Shown: one piece after another, positions 36,130-44,410 of the stretch
Position numbering within the stretch: the stretch's first letter is position 1
Layout of the letters: every line of letters begins with the position of its first letter
Assembly (NCBI RefSeq): GCF_900100305.1
Contig: NZ_FNEY01000016.1
Coordinates: forward strand, 1 to 64,000
Reading direction: 5' to 3'
Length of the DNA stretch: 64,000 bases
Source of the DNA: Paracidovorax citrulli
GTDB lineage: Bacteria > Pseudomonadota > Gammaproteobacteria > Burkholderiales > Burkholderiaceae_C
Translations under genes and position numbers: made by a program
Notes under the pieces: generated by a model
Databases searched by the model: none
Told to the model about the DNA's origin: nothing
What the model saw: only the letters and a program-made list of their open reading frames with translations

Positions 36130-37650
36130 ATGCTGCGCCGCCAGAAAAACCAGCGCGCAAGGCGCGACAACATGCACGACGGAACATTGCTCGCCGCGGT
36201 GGATCTCGGATCCAACAGCTTTCGCCTCGAAATCGGACGCTTCGAGCACGGGCTGATACGCAGGATCGAATACCTCAAGGAAACCGTCCGCCAGGGCAAC
36301 GGCCTGGACGAAGACCGCAACCTCACGCCCGACGCCATGCAGCGCGGCTGGGACTGCCTCGCGCGTTTCGCCGAGCGCCTCAAGGGTTTTCCGGCCGAGA
36401 GGGTGCGCGCCGTCGCCACCCAGACACTGCGCGAAGCGCGCAACCGCGACGCCTTCCTGCAGCGCGGCAGCGCCCTGCTCGGCCACCCGATCGACGTCGT
36501 CTCCGGCCCCGAAGAGGCCCGCCTGATCTACCAGGGCGTGGCCCACCTGCTGCCCCAGTCGGACGAGCGCCGGCTGGTGGTGGACATCGGCGGCCGCTCC
36601 ACGGAGCTGATCCTGGGCCATGGCTTCTCGGCCGACACGGTGGCCTCGTTCCGCGTGGGCAGCGTAGCCTGGTCCAGCCGCTACTTCCCGGAGGGCGCCT
36701 TCACCCCGGAGTCTTTCCGCACCGCCGAGATCGCGGCCCAGGCCGTGCTGGACGAGGCGCTCAACACCTACCGGCCCCAGGCCTGGGACGTGGCCTATGG
36801 ATCCTCCGGCACCGCCGGCGCGATCGGCGACATCCTGGCCGTGCTGGGCGGCCCGCCCGGCCTCATCACCCGGTCCGGGCTGGACTGGCTGCGGGAGCAA
36901 CTGCTTCGCGCCCGCACGGTGGACAAGGTGCGGCTGGAGGGCCTGAAGGAAGACCGCCGGCCGGTGATCGGCGGCGGCCTCAGCGTGCTGCGCGCCGTGT
37001 TCGACCTGCTGGACATCCGCGAGATGCAGGTGGCCCAGGGCGCATTGCGCCAGGGCGTCCTGTACGACCTGCTCGACCGCGAACTGCATGCCGACGACCT
37101 GCGCTCCTCCACGGTGCTCGGACTGATGGAGCGGTTCCGCGTAGATGTCCGGCATGCCGAGCGCGTAGCCCGCACGGCCGCCCTGCTCCACCAGCAGGCC
37201 TGTCCCGGCGTCGCCGAGCAAAGCCACAGGGAACTCGTCTGGGCCGCGCGACTGCACGAGATCGGCTGCATCGTCTCCCATGGCGATCACCACCACCATG
37301 GCGCCTACCTCCTGGACCACACCGACGCGGCGGGTTTTTCCGTGTCGGAGCTGCGCCACCTCGGCCGGCTCGTGCAGGGCCACCGGGGCAAGGTGCGCAA
37401 GCTCGAGGCCGACATCGACGATCCGCGGCTGGCCCACCAGCTCGCCTGCCTGCGCATGGCGGTCGCCCTGTGCCATGCCCGCCGCGACCCGGACCTGGAA
37501 GGTGTGGCCCTGGTGCGCGACGGGCACCGCTTCGTCGCCTCGGCCCGCCCGGGCTGGGCCGCGGCGTATCCGCAATCGGCCCACCTGCTGCGCGAGGAAG
37601 GCACCGCATGGCAGAGAACCGCCTGGGAGTTCGTGGCCGAATTGACCTGA
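36130..37650 (+). CDS. ppx: Exopolyphosphatase (Ppx/GppA family)
   Basis: Removes terminal phosphates from inorganic polyphosphate, and members can also act on pppGpp. The 506-residue protein has the acetate/sugar-kinase-like fold: AAVDLGSNSFRLEIGRFE (P-loop-like), VDIGGRSTELILG and GSSGTAGAIGDI. A C-terminal HD-like domain follows, with LHEIGCIVSHGDHHHHGAYLLDH. The ATG at 36130 has an excellent AAGGGAG ribosome site; a later ATG at 36172 (MHDGTLL) is a weaker alternative. A Pho box upstream suggests PhoB control together with ppk1. Confidence 0.94.
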   Translation: MLRRQKNQRARRDNMHDGTLLAAVDLGSNSFRLEIGRFEHGLIRRIEYLKETVRQGNGLDEDRNLTPDAMQRGWDCLARFAERLKGFPAERVRAVATQTLREARNRDAFLQRGSALLGHPIDVVSGPEEARLIYQGVAHLLPQSDERRLVVDIGGRSTELILGHGFSADTVASFRVGSVAWSSRYFPEGAFTPESFRTAEIAAQAVLDEALNTYRPQAWDVAYGSSGTAGAIGDILAVLGGPPGLITRSGLDWLREQLLRARTVDKVRLEGLKEDRRPVIGGGLSVLRAVFDLLDIREMQVAQGALRQGVLYDLLDRELHADDLRSSTVLGLMERFRVDVRHAERVARTAALLHQQACPGVAEQSHRELVWAARLHEIGCIVSHGDHHHHGAYLLDHTDAAGFSVSELRHLGRLVQGHRGKVRKLEADIDDPRLAHQLACLRMAVALCHARRDPDLEGVALVRDGHRFVASARPGWAAAYPQSAHLLREEGTAWQRTAWEFVAELT

Positions 37651-37695
37651 CGGCACGGCGGTGCAAAAGCCGCAAAAACATGCGGACTCATCCAT

Positions 37696-37720
37696 AACGG
37701 TATAAACTGTTTATACCGTT
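37696..37720. promoter_or_regulatory. 25-bp operator-like palindrome
   Basis: Arms AACGGTATAAAC and GTTTATACCGTT are perfectly complementary over 12 bp around a single T (37708). The site ends 19 bp before the ATG of the ribbon-helix-helix-like protein gene and contains TATAAA, a likely -10, so binding would block transcription. It is the longest perfect AT-rich palindrome noticed in the window. The half-site was not noticed elsewhere. Confidence 0.75.
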
Positions 37721-37739
37721 TTACCTTCGATGATCCGCC

Positions 37740-38237
37740 ATGCCCGATACCACCTCTTCCGCCCCTGCCCCCGTCTCCGCCGAAGCTGCGGCCACCCCGC
37801 TGGCGGCCGCTTCGGTCGTCACTGCGGCCTCCAAGGCCGGCAAGGGTGAAAAAGCCGGCAAGGCTCCCGGCGCAGCAGGCAAGCGCAGCGTCAAGCCCGC
37901 AGCGGCCGCCGCCGCCAAGCAGGCACCGGCCGCACGCGAAGCCAAGCCGAAGAAGCCCAAGCTGGTGCGCGACAGCTTCACGATCCCCAAGGAAGAGTAC
38001 GCCGCCATCGAAGGCCTGAAGCAGCGCCTGGCACTGCAGGGCGCGCCCGCCAAGAAGAGCGAGCTGCTGCGTGCCGGCCTCGTGCTGCTGGCCAGCCTGC
38101 CCGATGCCGCGCTGGCCAAGGCGATGCAGGCCATCCCGTCCATCAAGACGGGTCGCCCGAAGTCCGAGCCGGCCGGGACCGCCATCGGCGCCAAGCCTGC
38201 CAAGGCCCCCAAGGCGCGCGCCGACGGCAAGGCCTGA
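37740..38237 (+). CDS. Lys/Ala-rich protein with ribbon-helix-helix-like core
   Basis: A 165-residue protein not matched to a named family. Residues 1-75 are Ala/Pro/Lys-rich and probably disordered, resembling histone H1-type tails. Residues about 76-125 look like a ribbon-helix-helix unit: strand VRDSFTIP, helix KEEYAAIEGLKQRLALQG, turn and helix KKSELLRAGLVLLASL. The segment KTGRPKS after it contains an AT-hook-like GRP core, followed by a second basic Ala/Lys tail. No signal peptide. The 25-bp palindrome just upstream suggests autoregulation. It is probably DNA-binding or nucleoid-associated; this is inference from pattern only. Confidence 0.7.
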   Translation: MPDTTSSAPAPVSAEAAATPLAAASVVTAASKAGKGEKAGKAPGAAGKRSVKPAAAAAAKQAPAAREAKPKKPKLVRDSFTIPKEEYAAIEGLKQRLALQGAPAKKSELLRAGLVLLASLPDAALAKAMQAIPSIKTGRPKSEPAGTAIGAKPAKAPKARADGKA

Positions 38238-38244
38238 GCCCCTT

Positions 38245-38285
38245 CCCGGGCAGCTGCTGGCGCATGCGGGACGCCGCTGCCCGGG
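38245..38285. terminator. Hairpin between convergent genes (no T run)
   Basis: CCCGGGCAGC (38245-38254) and GCTGCCCGGG (38276-38285) form a 10-bp stem that fills most of the gap between the stop at 38237 and the sixA stop at 38286. It could serve both directions, but neither side has a T tract, so termination would be weak or factor-assisted. Confidence 0.45.
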
Positions 38286-38750
38286 CTACAGGAAATCCGG
38301 CGCCTGCACCGCCATGAGAATGGTTTCCGCCACCTCGGCGCGCGCCCGGCGGCGCAGCCACCACACCGCCCCCTTGCGGATGGCGCAATCCGGGGAGCGC
38401 AGGCCGAGAAGTTCGGCTGCGGCCTGCCCCAGCATGGGCTGGTGCCCCACGACCAGCACCGCGCCACGCGCGTGCGGCCACTGCACCAGTTCCAGGAGGT
38501 CCGCCGCGGTGCCTCCGGGCAGCAGCTCCGCGCGCAGCTTGTATTTGCGCCCCAGCGCCTTGGCGGTGGCCTCGGTGCGGACAGCAGGGCTCGCCAGCAC
38601 GCGCAGCCCGTCCGGCAGTTGTCGGTCCAGCCATGCCGCCATGCGCGCGGCCTGCTTCTCTCCCCGGGGCGTCAACGGGCGCTGCAGGTCTTCATCGCCT
38701 TCGCGGGGCTCTTCCGCCTCGGCATGCCGCCACAGGATCAGGTCCATCAT
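38286..38750 (-). CDS. sixA: SixA-type phosphohistidine phosphatase
   Basis: A 154-residue histidine phosphatase. The catalytic RHG-like motif is LILWRHAEAE (His9), with RPLTPRGEKQA, SPAVRTEATAKAL and the second His in VVGHQPMLG. SixA in E. coli dephosphorylates phosphohistidine on ArcB or NPr; the target here is unknown. The ATG overlaps the ppk1 stop by four bases (ATGA), so both are made from one mRNA. Pairing with ppk1 suggests a role tied to phosphate metabolism. Confidence 0.88.
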   Translation of the reverse strand: MMDLILWRHAEAEEPREGDEDLQRPLTPRGEKQAARMAAWLDRQLPDGLRVLASPAVRTEATAKALGRKYKLRAELLPGGTAADLLELVQWPHARGAVLVVGHQPMLGQAAAELLGLRSPDCAIRKGAVWWLRRRARAEVAETILMAVQAPDFL

Positions 38751-40900
38751 GTCCTGGCCGCCAAGGGCGCGGCGCCGGACGGGCCGTAGCGCAGCATCAG
38801 CGCCTGCTGCGCGCCATGGCCGGACACGGGATGCGGCGCCCGGGCATAGGATCCGTCGGGTTGCAGCGTCCAGGCATCCTTGTCGTCGTGCAGGTAGGCG
38901 ACCAGGCATTCGTCGATGATCCGCTGGCGCAGTTCGGGATCGTCCACCGGCCAGGCGAGTTCCACGCGCCGCAGCATGTTGCGGTTCATCCAGTCGGCGC
39001 TGGACAGCAGCAACTGCTCCTTGTCGCCCGCGCGGAAATAGAACACCCGGGTGTGCTCCAGGAAACGCCCGATGATGGACCGCACGCGGATGTTGTCGGT
39101 CACGCCCTCGCGCTGCGCGGGCAGCATGCAGGCGCCGCGCACGATCAGGTCGATGCGCGCGCCCTTCTGCCCGGCGGCGACGAGCGCGTTCATGAGTGCC
39201 TCGTCGGTCAACGCATTCATCTTCGCCACGATGCGCGCGTCTTCCCCGCGCGCGGCGGCATCGCCCACGGCCACGATCATCTCCTGCAGTTGCCGGTGCA
39301 GGTGGAAAGGCGCCATCACCAGGCGCCTGAGCCGGGGCAGCTTGTTCTGGCTGGCCAGGTGGTTGAACACGGCATCCATGTCGGCCGTCGTGTCCGCATC
39401 GGCCGTGAAATAGCTCAGGTCGGTGTAGAGCCGTGCCGTGCGGGGGTTGTAGTTGCCCGTGGAGAGATGCCCGTAGCGGCGCAGCTGCTTGCCCTCGCGG
39501 CGGGTCACCAGCAGCATCTTGCCGTGCGTCTTGAGTCCCACCACCCCATAGACCACCTGGGCGCCGATGGACTCCAGCGCCTCCGCCCAGTTGATGTTCG
39601 CCTCTTCGTCGAAGCGGGCCTTCAGTTCCACGACGGCCATCACTTCCTTGCCGCGGCGCACGGCCTCGCGCAGCAGCTCCATCATCTCGGAATCCGCGCC
39701 CGTGCGGTAGATCGTCTGCTTGATGGCCAGCACCTGGGGATCGTTCACGGCCTCGCGCAGGAACTGGAGCACCGAGTCGAAGCTCTCGAACGGCTGGTGC
39801 ACCAGGATGTCGCGGCGCCGGATCTGCTCCATGAGCGGCGCGCCCACCTGCACCTGCCGGGGCCAGGCCGCGCGCCAGGGCGGAAACAGCAGGGCCGGCT
39901 CGTTGACCAGGTCCACCAGCTGCGTGAGCCGCACCAGGTTCACGGGCCCATGGACGCGGAACAGCGCCGCATCGGGCAGCGCGAACTGCGACTGCAGGAA
40001 ATCGGACAGAAAGCGCGAGCAGCTGGCCGACACCTCCAGGCGCACCGCCTGGCCGTAATGGCGGTGCTGCAGGCCCTGGCGCAGGGCCGTGCGCAGGTTG
40101 CGCACGTCGTCCTCGTCCACGGCCAGGTCGGAATGGCGCGTCACGCGGAACTGGGAGAACTCCGTCACGTCGCGCCCGGGGAACAGTTCGGTCAGATGTG
40201 CCCGCACAATGCTGGACAGACTGACGCACTGCGCCCCCTGCGGCGCCACCTTGACGGGCAGCCGCACCAGCCGCGGCAGCACACGCGGCACCTTGACGAT
40301 GGCGATCTCGTTCTCGCGCCCGAAAGCGTCGTTGCCCTTGAGCCGCACGATGAAGTTCAGTGACTTGTTCGCCACCTGCGGGAAGGGATGCGCGGGGTCC
40401 AGCCCCACGGGCACCAGCAGCGGGCGCACTTCGCGCTCGAAGTAGTCGCGCACCCAGCGGCGCTGCTCGGGCGAGCGCTCGCCATGGGAGACGATGTGGA
40501 TGCCCTGCTCGGCGAAGGCCGGCATCAGCGACTCGTTGTAGAGCGCGTACTGCCGGGCCACCAGATCGTGCGCCTTGGCGGACAACGCCTCGAAGGACGC
40601 CACCGTGTAAGGGCCCTTCGTCTCGCCGCTCTGCGCCGCCGTGATGTGCGGAGCGGCGCGCACTTCGAAGAACTCGTCGAGGTTGGACGACACGATGCAC
40701 AAGTACCGCAGCCGCTCGAGCAGCGGCACGTCGGTGCGCGCCGCCCAGTCGAACACCCGTTCGTTGAACGCCAGGATGCTGTGGTCGCGGTTGAGGAACG
40801 CGACGCCGGAGGCATCGGACCGGGGCTCGGAGGACGTCAGGGAATCCTGGACGCCTGCGGACGAAGCCGGTTCCTCGGAGGACGTTGGCGAAGAGTGCAT
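38747..40900 (-). CDS. ppk1: Polyphosphate kinase 1
   Basis: Makes inorganic polyphosphate from ATP. From the ATG at 40900 the product has 717 residues. Domains follow the PPK1 order: N domain (FLNRDHSILAFNERVFDWA), head domain, and two C domains with the catalytic-His segment RRYGHLSTGNYNPRTARLYTDLSYFTAD. In-frame ATGs further upstream (40951, 40972, 40978) lie within the Pho-box promoter and cannot be on the PhoB-driven transcript. MHSSPTSS is therefore preferred, although its ribosome site is poor. sixA is co-translated downstream. Confidence 0.94.
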   Translation of the reverse strand: MHSSPTSSEEPASSAGVQDSLTSSEPRSDASGVAFLNRDHSILAFNERVFDWAARTDVPLLERLRYLCIVSSNLDEFFEVRAAPHITAAQSGETKGPYTVASFEALSAKAHDLVARQYALYNESLMPAFAEQGIHIVSHGERSPEQRRWVRDYFEREVRPLLVPVGLDPAHPFPQVANKSLNFIVRLKGNDAFGRENEIAIVKVPRVLPRLVRLPVKVAPQGAQCVSLSSIVRAHLTELFPGRDVTEFSQFRVTRHSDLAVDEDDVRNLRTALRQGLQHRHYGQAVRLEVSASCSRFLSDFLQSQFALPDAALFRVHGPVNLVRLTQLVDLVNEPALLFPPWRAAWPRQVQVGAPLMEQIRRRDILVHQPFESFDSVLQFLREAVNDPQVLAIKQTIYRTGADSEMMELLREAVRRGKEVMAVVELKARFDEEANINWAEALESIGAQVVYGVVGLKTHGKMLLVTRREGKQLRRYGHLSTGNYNPRTARLYTDLSYFTADADTTADMDAVFNHLASQNKLPRLRRLVMAPFHLHRQLQEMIVAVGDAAARGEDARIVAKMNALTDEALMNALVAAGQKGARIDLIVRGACMLPAQREGVTDNIRVRSIIGRFLEHTRVFYFRAGDKEQLLLSSADWMNRNMLRRVELAWPVDDPELRQRIIDECLVAYLHDDKDAWTLQPDGSYARAPHPVSGHGAQQALMLRYGPSGAAPLAART

Positions 40901-40933
40901 GGAAGGCAAATTATCAGTATCGGAATCAGTTTT

Positions 40934-40978
40934 AGTATTGGGCTCGACCATGACATTTTCATGACATGTCATCGACAT
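40934..40978 (-). promoter_or_regulatory. PhoB-dependent promoter of ppk1 with three tandem half-sites
   Basis: On the minus strand the 7-mers ATGTCGA, ATGTCAT and ATGTCAT recur every 11 bp (40978-40950), spaced by TGAC and GAAA. This is one full Pho box plus a third unit. After exactly 10 bp comes AATACT (40939-40934) as the -10. Transcription would begin near 40927. Confidence 0.8.
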
Positions 40979-41021
40979 ATGTCACGAACCGCCTCGCAAC
41001 GATCATCGTGCCGCAAAGCGG

Positions 41022-41818
41022 TCATCCGAGGAAATGCTTGCGGTAGCGGGGAGGAAGATCCTCGATGCGCATCATCATCGGCAGGTCGGCGGTGTTGAAA
41101 TCCGGATCCCACGCCGGTGCTCCGAGCACCCGCGTGCCCAGCCGCAGGTAACCCTTGATCAGCGCCGGCGGCTCCACCGGCAGCGAGCCGTCGAGCTGGT
41201 CCACCGGCAGCGGCAGGCGGGGCTGCACCTCGTATTCGGCCGGCGCCATGTAGCCTGCCTTGAGCTGGTTCCAGATGCTGGCCGCGGCGTTGCCGCTGAG
41301 CACGCCGTTGTGCAGCATGGGGATGCTCGCGCAGCCGATCATCATGTCCAGCCGGTTGCGCACCATGAAGTCCGCCAGCGCACCCAGAGGGTCATGATGA
41401 CCCCGCCGTGGCGGTAGTCGGGGTGCACGCAGCTGCGGCCCAGCTCCACCATGCGCCCGCGCAGGTGGTCCAGGCGCGACAGGTCGAACTCGGTGTCGCT
41501 GTACAGCCCGCCCGCACGCTGCGCCTGGGCGGGCGTCAGCACCCGGTAGGTGCCGATCACGGCCCGCGTTTCCACGTCCCGCACGAGCAGGTGCTCGCAG
41601 TACGCGTCGAAGGCGTCCACGTCATGGCCAGGGACGGAGGTGCTCAGGCGCGCGCCCATTTCACCCGCGAACACGAGGTACCTCAGCCGCTGGGCTTCCC
41701 GGACTTCGGCCGCGTCGCGGGCTCAGGAGGCCTCGATGGGTGCCACCGCGCTTTTGCCTGGCCGCGGCGCTGGAACCTCCCCAGGACCCGGTCGATGAAG
41801 CGACCTCCGGAAAGACAT
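41022..41818 (-). pseudogene. Decayed GNAT/OlsB-like N-acyltransferase
   Basis: The remains encode a hemolysin-type acyltransferase: EAQRLRYLVFAGEMGARL, VIGTYRVLTPAQAQRAGG, ELGRSCVHPDYRHGGVIM, then MVRNRLDMMIGCASIPM and a C-terminus PPRYRKHFLG. Two lesions break it. A TGA at 41725-41723 interrupts the N-terminal region (after APIEAS), probably from TGG. A one-base loss in a G run (plus-strand CCC, 41383-41385) shifts the frame between GGVIMTLW and ALADFMVRN. The presumed original start is the ATG at 41818. An intact gene would encode an ornithine-lipid or related acyltransferase of about 265 residues. Two separate lesions make sequencing error unlikely. Confidence 0.85.
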
Positions 41819-42130
41819 GTCAGGAGACAGCGGCAGGGTGGGAACAGGAAGGTCGCTCACGAATTACTCCCGGTGGACCGTTGAACCATCGCAGCCCTGC
41901 CCTGCAGGGCCGCGCTGGACAATGTCGCAGCGGTGCATGACATGCCCATGTCTCGGCCATGGCGCGCTCATGACACCCGCCCGCGCCGCCGGCCCGGCCG
42001 TATCGCGTTCCGGGTGACCGGGCACGCGGCAGGGCCCCGCTCTTCTGGATTGCCCTGCCCGCCCGGCACCGACTCGCTGCTACACTTTGTTGCTCCCTAC
42101 CGGCCACCCCAAGCCGGCGTCCGCCCTGTC
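41819..42130. other. Intergenic region between the pseudogene and the GGDEF-EAL gene
   Basis: No gene is supported. The frame of the downstream gene stays open back to 41933 but the added residues are Arg/Pro-rich without family character. No good promoter or palindrome was found beyond scattered ATGTC-like words. Confidence 0.5.
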
Positions 42131-44362
42131 ATGCCCTTCACCAAAGTCCGGTCCCTGCCTGTTCTGGGAACATCCGACGGTCCTGCCGTGGAACGACTCC
42201 TGCGCGAGCAGCAGACGCTACTGGACAGTGCCGGCGTGGGTATCGTGTTCATCCGGCAGCGGCAGGTGGTCCGCTGCAATCCCCGATATGCGGAAATATT
42301 CGGCTACGCCTCCACCCGCGAAGCGATCGGGTTGAGCAGCCAGAGCCTCTACCCCGATTCCGCGGCCTTCCGCGCCCTCGGGCGGGCGGCCTACCCCACC
42401 CTTTCCCTCGGGCTGCCCTACCGCTGCGAGTGCCAGATGCGGCGCAAGAACGGCCGCCTCTTCTGGGCCAGCCTCACGGGCCGCCTCATCAATCCGCTGG
42501 ACACCTCCGAAGGATCGATCTGGATCGTCGATGACATCGACGAGCAGCGCCACGCGCAAATCCGGCTGCACGCGGCGATCCGGGAGAAGCAGGCGCTGTT
42601 CGACCACGCGATGGTGGGCATCGCATTCGTGCGCAACAACCGGCTCACCCGCTGCAACCGGCATTTCGAGCAGATGCTGGGCTACGCGCCGGGCGAGCTG
42701 TCCGAAGGATCGGCCCGCCAGCGGCATTTCAGCGATGCCGACTGGGAGGCCATGGAGTGCCACGGCCACGGCGAACCGAACGGCACGGGCTTCACCGGCG
42801 AGATGGAACTGCTCGCCAAGGACGGCAGCACGGTCGCCTGCGAGGTGCGCAGCCAGCCACTGGACCCGCTCTTTCCCGAACAGGGATGCATCTGCATCGC
42901 CATGGACGTGAGCGAGCAGCGCAAGACGCAGGCGGAACTCGCCCGCATGCACGCCGAACTGGAGCAGCAGGTCCAGGAGCGCACGCGCCAGCTCAGCGAA
43001 ACCGTCGAGAGCCTGCACCGCGAGATCAACGACCGCAAGCACGACCAGGAACGCATCTACTGGCTGGCGCACTACGACCCGCTCACCGGCCTGCCCAATC
43101 GCACGCTGCTGGCAGAACGCGCCCAGCACGCGATCCGGGTCGCGCAGGAAAACGGCACGCCCCTGGCGGTGGTCTTTCTCGATCTGGACCACTTCAAGCA
43201 TGTGAACGATTCGCTGGGCCACCGGGTCGGCGACGCGCTGCTGGTGGAGATCGCCAAGCGCCTGAGGGCCGTGGTGCGCGACCGCGACACGGTTTCCCGG
43301 CTGGGCGGCGACGAATTCATCCTGCTGCTGCCAGGCGCCAATGCCCACGGCGCGGCGCGCGTGGCCACCAAGCTGCAGGAAGCCTCCCGCCAGCCCTACC
43401 AGATCGGCCACCACGAACTCACCATGGCGCCCTCGATGGGCATCGCCCTCTTCCCGGACGACGGCTGCGATTTCGACACGCTGACGCAGTCCGCGGACGT
43501 GGCCATGTACCGCGCCAAGCTCGACGGACGCAACACCTACCGCTTCTTCACGCCGGAGATGCAGGCGCAGTCCGTGCGCGCCCTGCTGCTGGAAAACGCG
43601 CTGCGGCGGGCCCTGGAGCGCGAGCAGCTCCACCTGCACTACCAGCCCCAGATCACGATCGCCAGCGGCGAGATCCGCAGCGTGGAGGCCCTGCTGCGCT
43701 GGGACCATCCGGAGCTGGGCCCCATCTCGCCGGCCGAATTCATCCCGATCGCCGAGGACAGCGGCCAGATCCTGCAGATCGGCGAATGGGTGCTCCGCAC
43801 GGCCCTGGCACAGTTGCAGGCCTGGCATGCCATGGGGCTGGAGTGGCTGTCCATGGCCGTCAACCTGTCGGCCCTGCAGTTCCGGCAGCCATTGCTGCCG
43901 GAACTGGTCAGCCGCATCCTGGAAGAAACCCGCCTGCACCCCCAGCGACTGGAGCTGGAGCTGACCGAAGGTGTCGCCGTGGACGATCCGCGGTCGGCCA
44001 TCGCGACCATGGACCAGCTCCATGCCCGCGGCGTGCGGATGTCGATGGACGACTTCGGGACCGGCTATTCGTCCCTGAGCCAGCTCAAGCGCTTCCAGAT
44101 CTACAAGCTCAAGATCGACCAGTCCTTCGTGCGCGACCTGGGCGTGGACAGCAACGACCGGGCCATCGTGAGCGCCATCATCCGCATGGCCCAGGCCCTG
44201 GGCATGCGCACCACCGCCGAGGGCGTGGAAACGGCCGAACAGCTGGAGTACCTGCGGCAGCAGGGTTGCGACGAGGCACAGGGCTACTACTTCAGCCGCC
44301 CGCAGACCGCGCAGGCCATCACGCCGCTGCTGCAGCAGCGGACGATACGGCCCGAAGGTTGA
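42131..44362 (+). CDS. PAS-PAS-GGDEF-EAL cyclic-di-GMP turnover protein
   Basis: A 743-residue cytoplasmic signalling protein with no membrane segment. Two PAS domains (about 20-140 and 145-265) are followed by a coiled coil (about 268-305) and a GGDEF domain with intact RLGGDEFILLLPG near residue 390. An EAL domain then begins SVEALLRWDHPELG near 518, with LELTEGVAVDD, DDFGTGYSSLSQLKRF and KIDQSFVRDL. Both active sites look complete, so it may make or degrade cyclic-di-GMP depending on the PAS input. The start MPFTKVRSLPV is chosen near the first PAS. It is not obviously linked to its neighbours. Confidence 0.9.
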   Translation: MPFTKVRSLPVLGTSDGPAVERLLREQQTLLDSAGVGIVFIRQRQVVRCNPRYAEIFGYASTREAIGLSSQSLYPDSAAFRALGRAAYPTLSLGLPYRCECQMRRKNGRLFWASLTGRLINPLDTSEGSIWIVDDIDEQRHAQIRLHAAIREKQALFDHAMVGIAFVRNNRLTRCNRHFEQMLGYAPGELSEGSARQRHFSDADWEAMECHGHGEPNGTGFTGEMELLAKDGSTVACEVRSQPLDPLFPEQGCICIAMDVSEQRKTQAELARMHAELEQQVQERTRQLSETVESLHREINDRKHDQERIYWLAHYDPLTGLPNRTLLAERAQHAIRVAQENGTPLAVVFLDLDHFKHVNDSLGHRVGDALLVEIAKRLRAVVRDRDTVSRLGGDEFILLLPGANAHGAARVATKLQEASRQPYQIGHHELTMAPSMGIALFPDDGCDFDTLTQSADVAMYRAKLDGRNTYRFFTPEMQAQSVRALLLENALRRALEREQLHLHYQPQITIASGEIRSVEALLRWDHPELGPISPAEFIPIAEDSGQILQIGEWVLRTALAQLQAWHAMGLEWLSMAVNLSALQFRQPLLPELVSRILEETRLHPQRLELELTEGVAVDDPRSAIATMDQLHARGVRMSMDDFGTGYSSLSQLKRFQIYKLKIDQSFVRDLGVDSNDRAIVSAIIRMAQALGMRTTAEGVETAEQLEYLRQQGCDEAQGYYFSRPQTAQAITPLLQQRTIRPEG

Positions 44363-44410
44363 GCCGCTTCCCCGCGCGGCAGACCACCGGCTCCGCGCCG
44401 GGTGGCCTCT

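Noticed and set aside
38286-40700. Single long minus-strand gene covering sixA and ppk1
   Set aside because: It is a reading of ppk1 in the wrong frame joined to sixA; the right frame of ppk1 and the ATGA overlap explain the region.
41805-41835. Possible Pho box upstream of the acyltransferase pseudogene
   Set aside because: CTGTC and ATGTC words are present on the minus strand but spaced 12, not 11, with no -10 following.
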